From an uncultured Collinsella sp. (GTDB lineage: Bacteria > Actinomycetota > Coriobacteriia > Coriobacteriales > Coriobacteriaceae), in the NCBI GenBank assembly GCA_934654835.1, contig CAKUGY010000017.1:1-48433 (forward strand): 48,433 bases of DNA, in the 5' to 3' direction. This document shows positions 15,857 through 24,314 of the stretch, piece by piece. Below the pieces are notes generated by a model, which saw only the letters and a program-made list of their open reading frames with translations, did no database searches and had not been told where the DNA came from. How positions within the stretch are numbered: the first letter of the stretch is position 1; each line of letters opens with the position of its first letter. Position numbers and translations under genes: made by a program.

Positions 15857-16651
15857 ATGCTCGTTTATGTTCGCGGCGCCGGCGATATCGCCACGGGCGT
15901 TGCCGCTCGCTTGGTGCGCGCCGGCGCGTCGGTCGTCATGGCCGATATCGCGGTTCCCACGTGCATCCGCCGCACGATCAGTTTTTGCGAGGCCATTCGC
16001 TTGGGCGAGGTCCAGGTTGAGGCCATTCGCGCTCGCTTGGCACAGACGCCGGCCGAGGCACTCGAGATTACCAAGGCGGGGGATGTTGCCGTCGTGGTGG
16101 ACCCCCAGGCCAAGATGCTCGACGAGCTTAAGCCCGCCGCCGTGGTCGATGCGATCCTGGCCAAGCGCAACTTGGGTACCACGCGCGACATGGCGCCCGC
16201 TGTCATCGCCGTGGGGCCGGGCTTTACCGCGCCGGTCGATTGCGACGCCGTGGTCGAGACCATGCGCGGGCATTTCCTCGGCCGCGTCATTACCCAGGGT
16301 TCACCCCAGCCCAACACGGGCGTGCCGGGCATTATCGCCGGCTATGGCAAAGAACGTGTTATCCACAGCCCCGCCGTCGGCGTGTTTCGGTCCGACCGCG
16401 CTATCGGCGACATCGTGAGCGCAGGTGACGTGATCGGCTACGCGGGCGATACGCCCATGTGCACGCAGATCGATGGCTGTCTGCGCGGGCTTTTGGCGAA
16501 CGGCGTGCAGGTGACTGAGGGCTTTAAGTGCGCTGATGTCGATCCGCGCGGCGATGCCAGCTATATCAACTATATTTCGGACAAGGCGACGTCGGTCGGC
16601 GGCGGCGTGCTCGAGGCACTCGCTATGCTCACCGATGTCTTTAGAGGATAG
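15857..16651 (+). CDS. yqeB: YqeB-type selenium-dependent molybdenum hydroxylase maturation protein
   Basis: 264 residues with an N-terminal Rossmann start VRGAGDIATGVAARLVRAGA and family blocks VDPQAKMLDELKP, AVIAVGPGF and GFKCADVDPR. It matches the ~260-residue form found with selenium-dependent molybdenum hydroxylases, thought to act in cofactor maturation; the biochemistry is unproven. An XdhC-family gene follows 9 nt later. Confidence 0.9.
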   Translation: MLVYVRGAGDIATGVAARLVRAGASVVMADIAVPTCIRRTISFCEAIRLGEVQVEAIRARLAQTPAEALEITKAGDVAVVVDPQAKMLDELKPAAVVDAILAKRNLGTTRDMAPAVIAVGPGFTAPVDCDAVVETMRGHFLGRVITQGSPQPNTGVPGIIAGYGKERVIHSPAVGVFRSDRAIGDIVSAGDVIGYAGDTPMCTQIDGCLRGLLANGVQVTEGFKCADVDPRGDASYINYISDKATSVGGGVLEALAMLTDVFRG

Positions 16652-16660
16652 AAGGCGGCA

Positions 16661-17704
16661 ATGGAAAAGCTCGATGTTGTGAACGCGGCACTTGGCGCCC
16701 TGCGTGCTGGCGAGGCGTGCGAGCTCGTGGTCGTGGCCGGCACGGCGGGGTCGTCGCCGCGCGGCGTGGGCGCATGGATGACCGTCTTTGCCGATGGCGG
16801 CCAGGCGGGCACCATCGGCGGCGGCAAGATTGAGCTCTTTGCGCTGGATGAGGCTCGTGTGCTGCTGGATGCGGGTCGCTCGCGCCTGGTCCGCTACACC
16901 ATGGGCGGCGAGAACTCCGATACCGGCATGATCTGTGGCGGAGCCATCTGCCTGTGCTACCTGCATCTGGATGCGACCCAGGCCCCGTTGCTTCAAGAGA
17001 TTGCCGACGTCTTGGTATATCGACGCATCGGCGACTTTGTCATCGACTTTGAGCCGTTTATCGCGAGCGCGCTCGAGAGCGATGTGGCCGAGTACCATGG
17101 CGAGGAATCGCGCCGTACCATCGCGGGCTGCCCCGAGCTTTCGCTGGTGGAGGAGGGGAGTAAGGTCACCTACACTAACGCGGCCTCCGAGATCCCCACG
17201 GCGCACGTCGAGACGCTCTGCCCCGAGGGCCTGACCTATATCTTTGGCTGCGGCCACGTGGGCGCCGCAACGGCGCGAGTGCTCACGGCGGCGGGCTTTG
17301 CCGTCGTTGCTTGCGACGACCGCCCCGGCACGCTGACCTCCGAATGGGTGCCCGGCGTCTATGACCGTCGTCTGGTCGACTACAAGAACCTGGGCGAGCA
17401 GTGCCCCATCGGCCCGCGCGACCTGGTGGTTGTGGCCACGGCGGGTCATAAGTCCGATATCGACGTGGTGATTCAGGCCATGTGCGCCAAGCCCGCCTAT
17501 CTGGGCTGCTTGGGCTCGCGCCGCAAGACGGCCTTTGTGCGCGCCCGCTTGGAGCAGGAGGGCTTTACGCAGGAGCAGATTGACGAGCTGCACCTGCCGA
17601 TCGGAGTCGCCATCGAGGCCGAGGACCCCGAGGAGATTGCCATCTCCATCGCCGCCGAGATGATTCACCTGCGCCGCACCAAGCTCGTTCCCCGCAAACG
17701 CTAA
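16661..17704 (+). CDS. XdhC/CoxI family maturation factor
   Basis: 347 residues in two parts: the XdhC_CoxI domain with AGTAGSSPRGVGAWM and GTIGGGKIE (about 26-57), and a C-terminal Rossmann domain starting IFGCGHVGAATARVL near 194. XdhC binds molybdenum cofactor and helps insert the sulfurated or otherwise modified form into xanthine dehydrogenase. It is probably cotranscribed with yqeB. No hydroxylase structural gene is next to it; a purine permease is. Confidence 0.9.
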   Translation: MEKLDVVNAALGALRAGEACELVVVAGTAGSSPRGVGAWMTVFADGGQAGTIGGGKIELFALDEARVLLDAGRSRLVRYTMGGENSDTGMICGGAICLCYLHLDATQAPLLQEIADVLVYRRIGDFVIDFEPFIASALESDVAEYHGEESRRTIAGCPELSLVEEGSKVTYTNAASEIPTAHVETLCPEGLTYIFGCGHVGAATARVLTAAGFAVVACDDRPGTLTSEWVPGVYDRRLVDYKNLGEQCPIGPRDLVVVATAGHKSDIDVVIQAMCAKPAYLGCLGSRRKTAFVRARLEQEGFTQEQIDELHLPIGVAIEAEDPEEIAISIAAEMIHLRRTKLVPRKR

Positions 17705-17751
17705 TCTCACCCCCGGCCCGTCGTCCAAAATGCTACCTGCACCATATGCCC

Positions 17752-17757
17752 TATAAT
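17752..17757 (+). promoter_or_regulatory. Perfect -10 box before the purine permease
   Basis: TATAAT 50 bp before the permease start. The -35 region is poor, so an activator may be needed or this may be chance. Confidence 0.4.
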
Positions 17758-17807
17758 GGGCGCCCGTTGAGCGGTATAGGGCCGCTGCCTAGGGTATGGG
17801 AGGCGCA

Positions 17808-19121
17808 ATGGCAGAGTCGGTGGCAGGGGACGCCCTGTTCGAGCGTACGGGAAAAGTATCGTTTGTGCAGGTGTTGCCCCATGCGCTGCAACATGTGCTG
17901 GCGGCGTTTGCGGGCATCGTCACGCCCGCCATCATCATCGCGTCGGTCTGCGGCTTCACACCTCAGGAGGAGGCTGCCGTCATCCAAGCATCGCTGGTTC
18001 TCTCGGCGCTTGACATTTTCCTTCAACAGTTCCCCATAAAAGGTATCGTCGGTTCGGGCTTGCCCATTGTGATGGGCGCGAGCTTTACGTTTGTACCGGC
18101 ACTTAAGGCGGTCGGCCTCGAGCTGGGCTTTGAGGCCGTGCTGGGCGCTCAGATTATTGGCGGCGCGCTCGTCATGCTCTTCGGCCTTTTGTTTAAGCGT
18201 GTGAGCTTTCTGTTCCCGGCCCCGGTGCTCGGCACCGTCATCTTTGTTATTGGTCTATCGCTGTGCCCGGTCGCCGTGGCGTCCATGGCGGGCGGGGAGG
18301 GCGCTGCCGATTTTGGCAGCGTTACCAACTGGGCTGTTGCGCTCGTGACATTTGTCGTCACCTTTATGGCGAGCAACTATGGCAAGGGCGCGCTCAGGCT
18401 GGGCAGCATCCTGGCCGGCATCTGCGCGGGGTTTGTTGTGGCTGCGGTGCTGGGCATGGTCGACTTCTCGGCCATCGCGACCGCTAGTTGGTTTGCCCCG
18501 CCGGCGCTGGGTGCCCATCGTTTGGTGTTCGACCCGGCGGCGTGCGCTGTGGTAGGTGTCGTCGCTATCGTTAACGCTGTGCAGGTTATGGGCGAGTTTG
18601 CCGCCGTGTCGTCTGCCGCACTCGAGACCCCCGCGACCGATAGCCAGATCTCGGGCGGTCTGATCGCCAACGGTCTGGTGGGCATGCTCTCGGGCTTTTT
18701 GGGTGGCGTCCCCACGGCCACGTTTGGCCAAAACGTCGGCATCATCGCCGAGAACAAGGTCGTCAACCGCATGGTCTTTACGCTTGCCGCCGCGATCTTG
18801 CTCATTGCGGGCCTGCTGCCCAAATGCGCGGCGGTGCTCACGTCCATTCCGCAGCCGGTTATCGGCGGTGCCACGATCGGCGTGTTCGCGACCATCGGCA
18901 TGAACGGCGTGGTCATGTTTGCCCGCCACGGCCTGTCTCAGCGCGATACCACGCTTATGGGTCTGTCTATCGCCTTTGGCACGGGTATTGAGCGTACGGC
19001 CGGCGGGCTTGCCGGTGCAGGTTTCCCTGCCTGGGTCGGCACGGTCTTCGGCGGCTCCTCAATCGCCGTCGCCGCACTCGTCGCCGTAATCCTCAACCTA
19101 GTACTCCCGCGCCAAAAGTAA
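17808..19121 (+). CDS. NCS2/NAT family purine (xanthine/uric acid-type) permease
   Basis: 437 residues from ATG 17808, chosen because GGGAGG lies 4-5 nt upstream; an ATG 12 nt earlier overlaps that SD. It has about 12-14 hydrophobic segments and the NAT-type signature GGVPTATFGQNVGII, which in the xanthine/urate branch carries the substrate-contacting Gln-Asn. It would import a purine by proton symport. The setting beside xdhC, yqeB, hyuA and ygeW supports xanthine or uric acid rather than uracil; the exact substrate is not decided by sequence. Confidence 0.9.
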   Translation: MAESVAGDALFERTGKVSFVQVLPHALQHVLAAFAGIVTPAIIIASVCGFTPQEEAAVIQASLVLSALDIFLQQFPIKGIVGSGLPIVMGASFTFVPALKAVGLELGFEAVLGAQIIGGALVMLFGLLFKRVSFLFPAPVLGTVIFVIGLSLCPVAVASMAGGEGAADFGSVTNWAVALVTFVVTFMASNYGKGALRLGSILAGICAGFVVAAVLGMVDFSAIATASWFAPPALGAHRLVFDPAACAVVGVVAIVNAVQVMGEFAAVSSAALETPATDSQISGGLIANGLVGMLSGFLGGVPTATFGQNVGIIAENKVVNRMVFTLAAAILLIAGLLPKCAAVLTSIPQPVIGGATIGVFATIGMNGVVMFARHGLSQRDTTLMGLSIAFGTGIERTAGGLAGAGFPAWVGTVFGGSSIAVAALVAVILNLVLPRQK

Positions 19122-19133
19122 GGAAGATCACAT

Positions 19134-19199
19134 CGAGAGCGGATAATCTCCCACTTTTGGCCTGTATCGGGGTTAAAAGTGGGAGAAAATCCACTCTCG
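19134..19199. repeat. 25-bp imperfect inverted repeat with 11-bp perfect core
   Basis: Left arm 19134-19158 and right arm 19175-19199 match with three mismatches; the inner CTCCCACTTTT/AAAAGTGGGAG is perfect. A 16-nt loop separates them. It starts 12 bp after the permease stop and may end its transcript, though no long T-run follows. Confidence 0.75.
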
Positions 19200-19251
19200 T
19201 TCGTTATGCGTCCAAAAATCCACTCTCGTGTGTCCGATAATCCACTCTCGT
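19188..19251. repeat. Three AATCCACTCTCGT direct repeats
   Basis: Identical 13-mers start at 19188, 19217 and 19239. The first is the outer part of the right arm of the palindrome at 19134-19199, and a near match in reverse (CGAGAGCGGAT) opens the left arm. Confidence 0.75.
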
Positions 19252-19318
19252 TTCTCTGCCACCATGAATCGATTTGTGCGGGGGAGTTGTGGAGTTGTGC
19301 AGGCAGACGAGGTTTTTC

Positions 19319-19347
19319 TGGAAATACGCCCCTAATGCGCGTATAGT
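19319..19347 (+). promoter_or_regulatory. Probable promoter of the rplE operon
   Basis: TGGAAA (19319-19324, 4 of 6 to TTGACA), a 17-bp spacer and TATAGT (19342-19347). It would give a ~130-nt leader containing the hairpin at 19365-19424. Confidence 0.5.
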
Positions 19348-19364
19348 ACCGATTGTTTTGTCGG

Positions 19365-19424
19365 CTCCTGCTGCGTCGAGTCCAAACCGCGAAATGCCAT
19401 GAGCGGCGCGGATGCAGCCAGGAG
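19365..19424 (+). promoter_or_regulatory. Structured leader of the rplE operon
   Basis: CTCCTGCTGCGTC (19365-19377) pairs with GATGCAGCCAGGAG (19411-19424) as a 13-bp stem with one bulged C. The loop holds a smaller CCGC/GCGG stem. The position is that of an autogenous ribosomal-protein leader, but I recognise no known motif. Confidence 0.5.
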
Positions 19425-19484
19425 GCACGAGGACAACCCATCGTGGCCACGCCCCGTGCTTAAAACCCCAAGAAGGAGTGAACA

Positions 19485-20042
19485 ATGGCAGAAGAGAAGT
19501 ATGTGCCGCGTCTGAAGACCAAGTACAACAACGAGGTCAAGCAGCAGCTTCAGGACAAGTTCCAGTACGAGAACGTCATGATGATCCCCAAGTTTGAGAA
19601 GATCGTCGTGAACATGGGTGTCGGCGAGGCCGCTACCGATTCCAAGGCCATCGACGGTGCCGTGCGCGACCTGCGCGCCATCACCGGTCAGCAGCCGATG
19701 ATCACCCGTGCCCGCAAGTCCATCGCTACCTTCCGCCTGCGCGCTGGTATGCCGATCGGCTGCAAGGTTACCCTGCGTGGCGACCGTATGTGGGAGTTCT
19801 TCGATCGTCTGACCTCCGTCGCGATCCCCCGTATCCGCGACTTCCGCGGCATCTCCGCCAAGAGCTTCGACGGCCGTGGTAACTTCTCCATGGGCGTCAC
19901 CGAGCAGCTCATCTTCCCCGAGATCGACTTCGACTCCGTCGATCACCAGCGTGGTATGGACATCACTTTCGTGACCACCGCCAACACCGATGAGGAGGCC
20001 AAGGCCCTTCTGGACGCCTTCGGTTTCCCGTTCAAGAAATAG
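19485..20042 (+). CDS. rplE: Ribosomal protein L5
   Basis: 185 residues, full length. L5 binds 5S rRNA in the central protuberance of the large subunit. Family blocks KIVVNMGVGEA, ITRARKSIATFRLRAGMPIG and RDFRGIS are present. AAGGAG precedes the ATG. Normally rplN and rplX stand upstream in the spc operon; here the upstream gene is a purine permease, so the operon begins at rplE. Confidence 0.97.
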   Translation: MAEEKYVPRLKTKYNNEVKQQLQDKFQYENVMMIPKFEKIVVNMGVGEAATDSKAIDGAVRDLRAITGQQPMITRARKSIATFRLRAGMPIGCKVTLRGDRMWEFFDRLTSVAIPRIRDFRGISAKSFDGRGNFSMGVTEQLIFPEIDFDSVDHQRGMDITFVTTANTDEEAKALLDAFGFPFKK

Positions 20043-20057
20043 GTTCACCTGCCCTAT

Positions 20058-20087
20058 AAGCGCCGTTTCCACAAGGAGGCGGCGCTT
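20058..20087 (+). other. Hairpin in rplE-rpsN spacer
   Basis: AAGCGCCG (20058-20065) and CGGCGCTT (20080-20087) are perfect arms; the loop carries AGGAGG, not followed by any start codon. Possibly a processing or attenuation site. Confidence 0.5.
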
Positions 20088-20121
20088 GGGGCGAACAATA
20101 CTCTATGTGAGGAGGATATAA

Positions 20122-20307
20122 GTGGCTAAGACATCGATGATCGTCAAGTGCAATCGCAAGCAGAAGTTCTCTACTCGTGAGTACACGCGCTGCCAGCGCT
20201 GCGGCCGTCCGCACTCTGTGTACCGCAAGTTCGGCCTGTGCCGTGTCTGCTTCCGTGAGCTTGCACTCAAGGGCGAGCTTCCCGGCGTTAAGAAGGCCAG
20301 CTGGTAA
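20122..20307 (+). CDS. rpsN: Ribosomal protein S14, zinc (type Z) form
   Basis: 61 residues from GTG after AGGAGG. The zinc ribbon CQRCGRPHSVYRKFGLCRVC has the two CxxC pairs of type Z S14. It assembles late into the small-subunit head. Being zinc-dependent, it may be exchanged for a Zn-free paralogue under zinc starvation in relatives; no paralogue is in the window. Confidence 0.96.
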   Translation: MAKTSMIVKCNRKQKFSTREYTRCQRCGRPHSVYRKFGLCRVCFRELALKGELPGVKKASW

Positions 20308-20426
20308 GTCACTACCAGCGTTTCAAGCATCAGTTTGGAACAGGGAAAACGCGCTAGTTAGGCTTTGCCGTTAAGGGCGGCGAAGAACCAAGAGCACGTG
20401 TTCATCAAGAACGAAGGAGAATCTGT

Positions 20427-20825
20427 ATGAACCTTACAGACCCGATCGCAGATATGCTTACGCGCATCCGTAACGCTAACTCTGTGAACAAGGCCACGGT
20501 CTCCATGCCGAGCAGCAAGAAGCTCGTCGAGATCGCTCGTGTTCTGCACGAGGAGGGCTACATCGAGGGCTACGATGTCGAGGACACCGTTCCCCAGAAG
20601 ACTCTGCACATTACGCTTAAGTATGGTCCCAAGAAGGCTAAGGTCATCAACGGCATCCGCCGCATTTCCAAGCCGGGCCTGCGTAAGTACACCGGCGTTG
20701 CCGACATGCCCCGCGTCCGCGGTGGCCTTGGTACCGCCATTATTTCCACCAGCCATGGCGTCATGACCGACCGCGATGCTCGCAAGCACAACGTCGGCGG
20801 CGAGATCATCGCTTATGTCTGGTAA
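20427..20825 (+). CDS. rpsH: Ribosomal protein S8
   Basis: 132 residues, full length. Starts MNLTDPIADMLTRIRNAN and ends in the conserved GVMTDRDARKHNVGGEIIAYVW region. It binds 16S rRNA in the central domain and is the known autoregulator of the spc operon in E. coli. GAAGGAGA precedes the ATG. A 119-nt spacer separates it from rpsN. Confidence 0.97.
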   Translation: MNLTDPIADMLTRIRNANSVNKATVSMPSSKKLVEIARVLHEEGYIEGYDVEDTVPQKTLHITLKYGPKKAKVINGIRRISKPGLRKYTGVADMPRVRGGLGTAIISTSHGVMTDRDARKHNVGGEIIAYVW

Positions 20826-20858
20826 TTCGCTCGGTAGGTAGAAGGAAAGGAGATAACC

Positions 20859-21395
20859 GTGTCTCGTATCGGTAATAAGCCTGTCCAGATTCCCGCCGGA
20901 GTCGAAGTGGCAGTCAACGGCAACAACGTTGTCGTCAAGGGCCCCAAGGGCCAGCTCGAGCTCGATGTCTATGAGAAGCTCGCTATCAACGTCGAGGACA
21001 ACGTCCTCACCGTTTCCCGTCCCGACGACGAGCGTGAGACCCGTGCCCGCCACGGCCTCACCCGCGCCCTCATCCACAACATGGTTGTTGGCGTTTCCGA
21101 GGGCTTCGAGAAGAAGCTCGAGCTCGCCGGCGTCGGTTACCGCGTGCAGCAGAAGGGCAAGAACCTCGAGTTCTCCCTGGGCTTCTCGCACCCCGTGATC
21201 GTCGAGGCTCCCGAGGGCATCACCTTCGAGGTTCCCGACAACACCCACGTGAACGTCAAGGGTATCAACAAGCAGCAGGTCGGTCAGATCGCCGCTGAGA
21301 TCCGCGGTCATCGTCCTCCCGAGCCTTACAAGGGCAAGGGTATCCACTACGTTGGCGAGCACATCCGCCGCAAGCTGGGTAAGGCCGCCAAGTAG
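20859..21395 (+). CDS. rplF: Ribosomal protein L6
   Basis: 178 residues from GTG, full length, with MSRIGNKPVQIPAGV at the start and the C-terminal GHRPPEPYKGKGIHYVGE signature. It sits near the sarcin-ricin loop of the large subunit. AAAGGAG lies upstream. Confidence 0.97.
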   Translation: MSRIGNKPVQIPAGVEVAVNGNNVVVKGPKGQLELDVYEKLAINVEDNVLTVSRPDDERETRARHGLTRALIHNMVVGVSEGFEKKLELAGVGYRVQQKGKNLEFSLGFSHPVIVEAPEGITFEVPDNTHVNVKGINKQQVGQIAAEIRGHRPPEPYKGKGIHYVGEHIRRKLGKAAK

Positions 21396-21420
21396 TCGTA
21401 ACCGACTCACTCGCATAAGA

Positions 21421-21442
21421 CCAGCACCCCGTCAGGTGCTGG
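21421..21442 (+). other. Hairpin in rplF-rplR spacer
   Basis: CCAGCACC (21421-21428) and GGTGCTGG (21435-21442) are perfect arms with a 6-nt loop. There is no adjacent T-run, so more likely an RNA-processing or stability element than a terminator. Confidence 0.5.
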
Positions 21443-21470
21443 CAAGATCAACCTTTTTAGGAGTTTACGT

Positions 21471-21839
21471 ATGAACAAGCATAAGGCGAAGCTGGAAGGC
21501 CTCAAGCGTCGTCAGCGTCGTGTTCGCGGCAAGGTCTCGGGTACCGCCGAGCGTCCGCGTCTTCGCGTGACCCGTACTAACGCCAATATCTATGCCCAGA
21601 TCATCGACGACAGCAAGGGCTCCAGCCTGACGCTCGTCTCCGCCTCGACCCTCGAGGCCGAGTTCAAGGGCACCCACACCTCGAACAAGGAGGCTGCGGA
21701 GAAGGTCGGTCAGCTCGTTGGCAAGCGCGCCATCGAGGCCGGCATCACCAAGGTCGCCTTCGATCGCGGTGGCCGTATCTACCATGGCCGCGTCAAGGCC
21801 CTCGCCGACGGTGCTCGTGCCGCCGGTCTCGAGTTCTAG
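21471..21839 (+). CDS. rplR: Ribosomal protein L18
   Basis: 122 residues, full length. Shows RLRVTRTNANIYAQIIDD and the C-terminal AFDRGGRIYHGRVKALADGA signature. It binds 5S rRNA together with L5. The stop overlaps the AGGAGG that serves rpsE. Confidence 0.97.
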   Translation: MNKHKAKLEGLKRRQRRVRGKVSGTAERPRLRVTRTNANIYAQIIDDSKGSSLTLVSASTLEAEFKGTHTSNKEAAEKVGQLVGKRAIEAGITKVAFDRGGRIYHGRVKALADGARAAGLEF

Positions 21840-21853
21840 GAGGTATGTAGCAC

Positions 21854-22378
21854 ATGGCTCGTAATCAGAAGCAGCAGCGCGAGGCCTCCGAGTTCGAGGA
21901 GCGCGTCGTTTACATCAACCGCGTGTCGAAGACCGTCAAGGGTGGTCGCCGCATGAGCCTCGTCGCTCTCGTCGTCGTTGGCGACGGCAAGGGCAACGTC
22001 GGCGTTGGCATGGGCAAGTCCGCTGAGGTGCCCCTGGCCATCTCCAAGGCGTCTCTCGATGCCAAGAAGAACATGTTCCACGTGCCGGTGACCGAAGAGG
22101 GCACCATCCCGCACGAGGTTCTCGGTCACTTTGGTGCCGGCCGCATCATCATCAAGCCCGCTGTCGAGGGTACCGGCGTTATCGCCGGCGGCGCTGTGCG
22201 TCCCCTCTTCGAGCTTGCTGGCATCAAGAACGTCCTGTCCAAGTCCCTCGGTACCGACAACGGCCTTAACATCATCAAGGCTGCCGTCGAGGGCCTCAAG
22301 GAGCTCTCCAGCCCTGAGGACGTCGCGGCTCGCCGTGGCCTGACGGTCTCCGAGATGTTCGTCGGTAAGGAGAACTAA
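21854..22378 (+). CDS. rpsE: Ribosomal protein S5
   Basis: 174 residues. Two parts are visible: the dsRNA-binding-like N-domain with RVSKTVKGGRRMSLVALVVV and the C-domain with GVIAGGAVRPLFELAGI. It affects decoding fidelity. It follows rplR by 14 nt and precedes rpmD by 2 nt. Confidence 0.97.
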   Translation: MARNQKQQREASEFEERVVYINRVSKTVKGGRRMSLVALVVVGDGKGNVGVGMGKSAEVPLAISKASLDAKKNMFHVPVTEEGTIPHEVLGHFGAGRIIIKPAVEGTGVIAGGAVRPLFELAGIKNVLSKSLGTDNGLNIIKAAVEGLKELSSPEDVAARRGLTVSEMFVGKEN

Positions 22379-22380
22379 GC

Positions 22381-22563
22381 ATGGCTGACACCATCAAGAT
22401 CAAGCAGGTCCGCAGCACCAACGGTTGCAAGCAGGACCAGGTCCGTACTGTCCGTGCCCTCGGTCTCCACAGGATCCGCGAGGTTCGCGAGATTGCTGAC
22501 AACGAGTCCGTCCGCGGCATGATCTTCAAGGTCAAGCACCTTGTCGAGATTGTAGAGGAGTAG
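22381..22563 (+). CDS. rpmD: Ribosomal protein L30
   Basis: 60 residues, full length, with KIKQVRSTNGCKQDQVRTVR and LGLHRIREV. It starts 2 nt after the rpsE stop and ends 3 nt before rplO. Confidence 0.95.
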   Translation: MADTIKIKQVRSTNGCKQDQVRTVRALGLHRIREVREIADNESVRGMIFKVKHLVEIVEE

Positions 22564-22566
22564 CAA

Positions 22567-23016
22567 ATGCAGCTTCACGATCTTACTCCCGCGCCCGGTT
22601 CCACCAAGAACCGCAAGCGCGTCGGCCGTGGCAATTCTTCGGGTCACGGCACCACTTCTGGCCGCGGCCAGAAGGGCCAGGGCTCTCGCTCTGGCGGCAC
22701 CAAGGGTGCCGGCTTCGAGGGTGGCCAGACTCCGCTGGCTATGCGCCTGCCCAAGCTTCCGGGCTTCCGTAACCCCCGTCGTATCGAGTACACCGCTGTT
22801 AACGTCGAGCGTCTCGAGCGTAAGTTCGAGGACGGCGCTGTGATCGACGGTGCCGCTCTTAAGGCCGCTCGCATCACCAAGAGCGAGTTCGAGCCCGTCA
22901 AGGTGCTCGGCAATGGTGAGCTCACCAAGAAGTTCACGGTCAAGGTCGACAAGGTCAGCGCTTCCGCGCAGGCCAAGATCGAGGCCGCCGGCGGAAAGGT
23001 CGAGCTGCCGTGCTAA
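22567..23016 (+). CDS. rplO: Ribosomal protein L15
   Basis: 149 residues. The Gly/Arg/Ser-rich N-terminal extension (RVGRGNSSGHGTTSGRGQKG) threads into 23S rRNA; a globular C-domain follows. The stop lies 7 nt inside secY, so the two are coupled. Confidence 0.97.
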   Translation: MQLHDLTPAPGSTKNRKRVGRGNSSGHGTTSGRGQKGQGSRSGGTKGAGFEGGQTPLAMRLPKLPGFRNPRRIEYTAVNVERLERKFEDGAVIDGAALKAARITKSEFEPVKVLGNGELTKKFTVKVDKVSASAQAKIEAAGGKVELPC

Positions 23017-24296
23017 ATGGTCTTAAGAATGCTTTCCGCATTAAAGAACTGCGCGAAAAGATTCTTTTTACCATAGCTATGCTCGTCGTGTACCGCATTG
23101 GTGCGCACGTTCCTGTGCCCGGCATTCCCTTCCAGGGGATGCTGGGCCTTTTCTCGACCGAGAACAACTCGGTCGCCGCAGGTGCTATGGCCCTCCTGAA
23201 TCTTTTCTCTGGTGGCGCGTTGAGCTATGTTTCGGTGTTCTCCCTGGGCATCATGCCCTACATCACGAGCTCGATTATCCTCCAGATGCTCCAGGCCGTC
23301 GTGCCTTCCCTGCATGAGCTTGCCCGCGAGGGCGAGGTCGGTCAGACCAAGATCACGCAGTATTCGCGTTACCTCACCTTGGCCCTGGCAATCCTCAACT
23401 CCGTGGGTTACCTCTTCCTCTTTAAGAGCTTCGGTATCAGCTTCAACGGTGCCGGTGCTCCCGAGATCATCTTTGACATCATGATCGTCGGCACGCTCAC
23501 CGCGGGCGCCTTGCTGATCATGTGGATTGGTGAGCTCATCACCCAGCGCGGTATCGGCAATGGCATGTCGCTGATTATCTTTGCGAACATCATGGCCGGT
23601 CTTCCGCAGGCGATCTTCTCCAGCACCGAGGGCAACGCCGGTGGCATCATCACCATGGTGATCATCTGCGCCATCATCCTGCTGGTTATCCCGCTGATCG
23701 TTTTCCTTGAGCGCGGCCAGCGCCGCATTCCGGTCTCCTACGCCAAGCGCGTCGTGGGCCGTCGCATGATGGGTGGTCAGACCACCTACCTGCCCATCAA
23801 GGTCAACACTGCGGGCGTCGTTCCGATCATCTTCGCTTCGGCACTGCTGTACTTCCCGGCCCAGATTGCCGTGTTCTTCCCCGGCATCGGCTGGATCCAG
23901 GCAGTTGCCTCTGCGCTTTCGACCGGTTGGCTCAACTGGGTGCTTAACGTTGTCCTCATCGTGTTCTTCGCGTACTTCTACACCTCCATGGTGTTCAATC
24001 CCGACGACACGGCCGATAACCTTAAGAAGCAGGGCGGCTTTATTCCGGGCGTCCGTCCGGGTAGGGCCACCGCGGCCTACATCAAGAACGCGCTCAACAA
24101 GATCACGCTTCCCAGCGCTGTCTTCTTGGCGCTCATCGCCATCGTGCCTTCGATTATCTTCTCCTTCACGGGTAACCAGCTGATCCAGGCATTTGGCGGC
24201 ACGTCCATCCTCATCATGGTCGGCGTCGTGCTCGACACGGTCGACAAGCTCGAAGGCCAGATCAAGATGTATGATTACGATGGATTCTTTAAATAG
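23010..24296 (+). CDS. secY: Protein translocase subunit SecY
   Basis: 428 residues from GTG, overlapping rplO by 7 nt. SecY is the channel of the general secretion pathway, and about ten membrane helices are visible. Signatures include GALSYVSVFSLGIMPYITSS (helix 2, plug side) and RGIGNGMSLIIFANI (helix 5). The cytosolic loop GQRRIPVSYAKRVVGRRMMG contacts SecA and the ribosome. It is needed for export of the secreted proteins seen elsewhere in the window. Confidence 0.98.
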   Translation: MLNGLKNAFRIKELREKILFTIAMLVVYRIGAHVPVPGIPFQGMLGLFSTENNSVAAGAMALLNLFSGGALSYVSVFSLGIMPYITSSIILQMLQAVVPSLHELAREGEVGQTKITQYSRYLTLALAILNSVGYLFLFKSFGISFNGAGAPEIIFDIMIVGTLTAGALLIMWIGELITQRGIGNGMSLIIFANIMAGLPQAIFSSTEGNAGGIITMVIICAIILLVIPLIVFLERGQRRIPVSYAKRVVGRRMMGGQTTYLPIKVNTAGVVPIIFASALLYFPAQIAVFFPGIGWIQAVASALSTGWLNWVLNVVLIVFFAYFYTSMVFNPDDTADNLKKQGGFIPGVRPGRATAAYIKNALNKITLPSAVFLALIAIVPSIIFSFTGNQLIQAFGGTSILIMVGVVLDTVDKLEGQIKMYDYDGFFK

Positions 24297-24314
24297 GCTA
24301 GAGGAGGATTGCTC

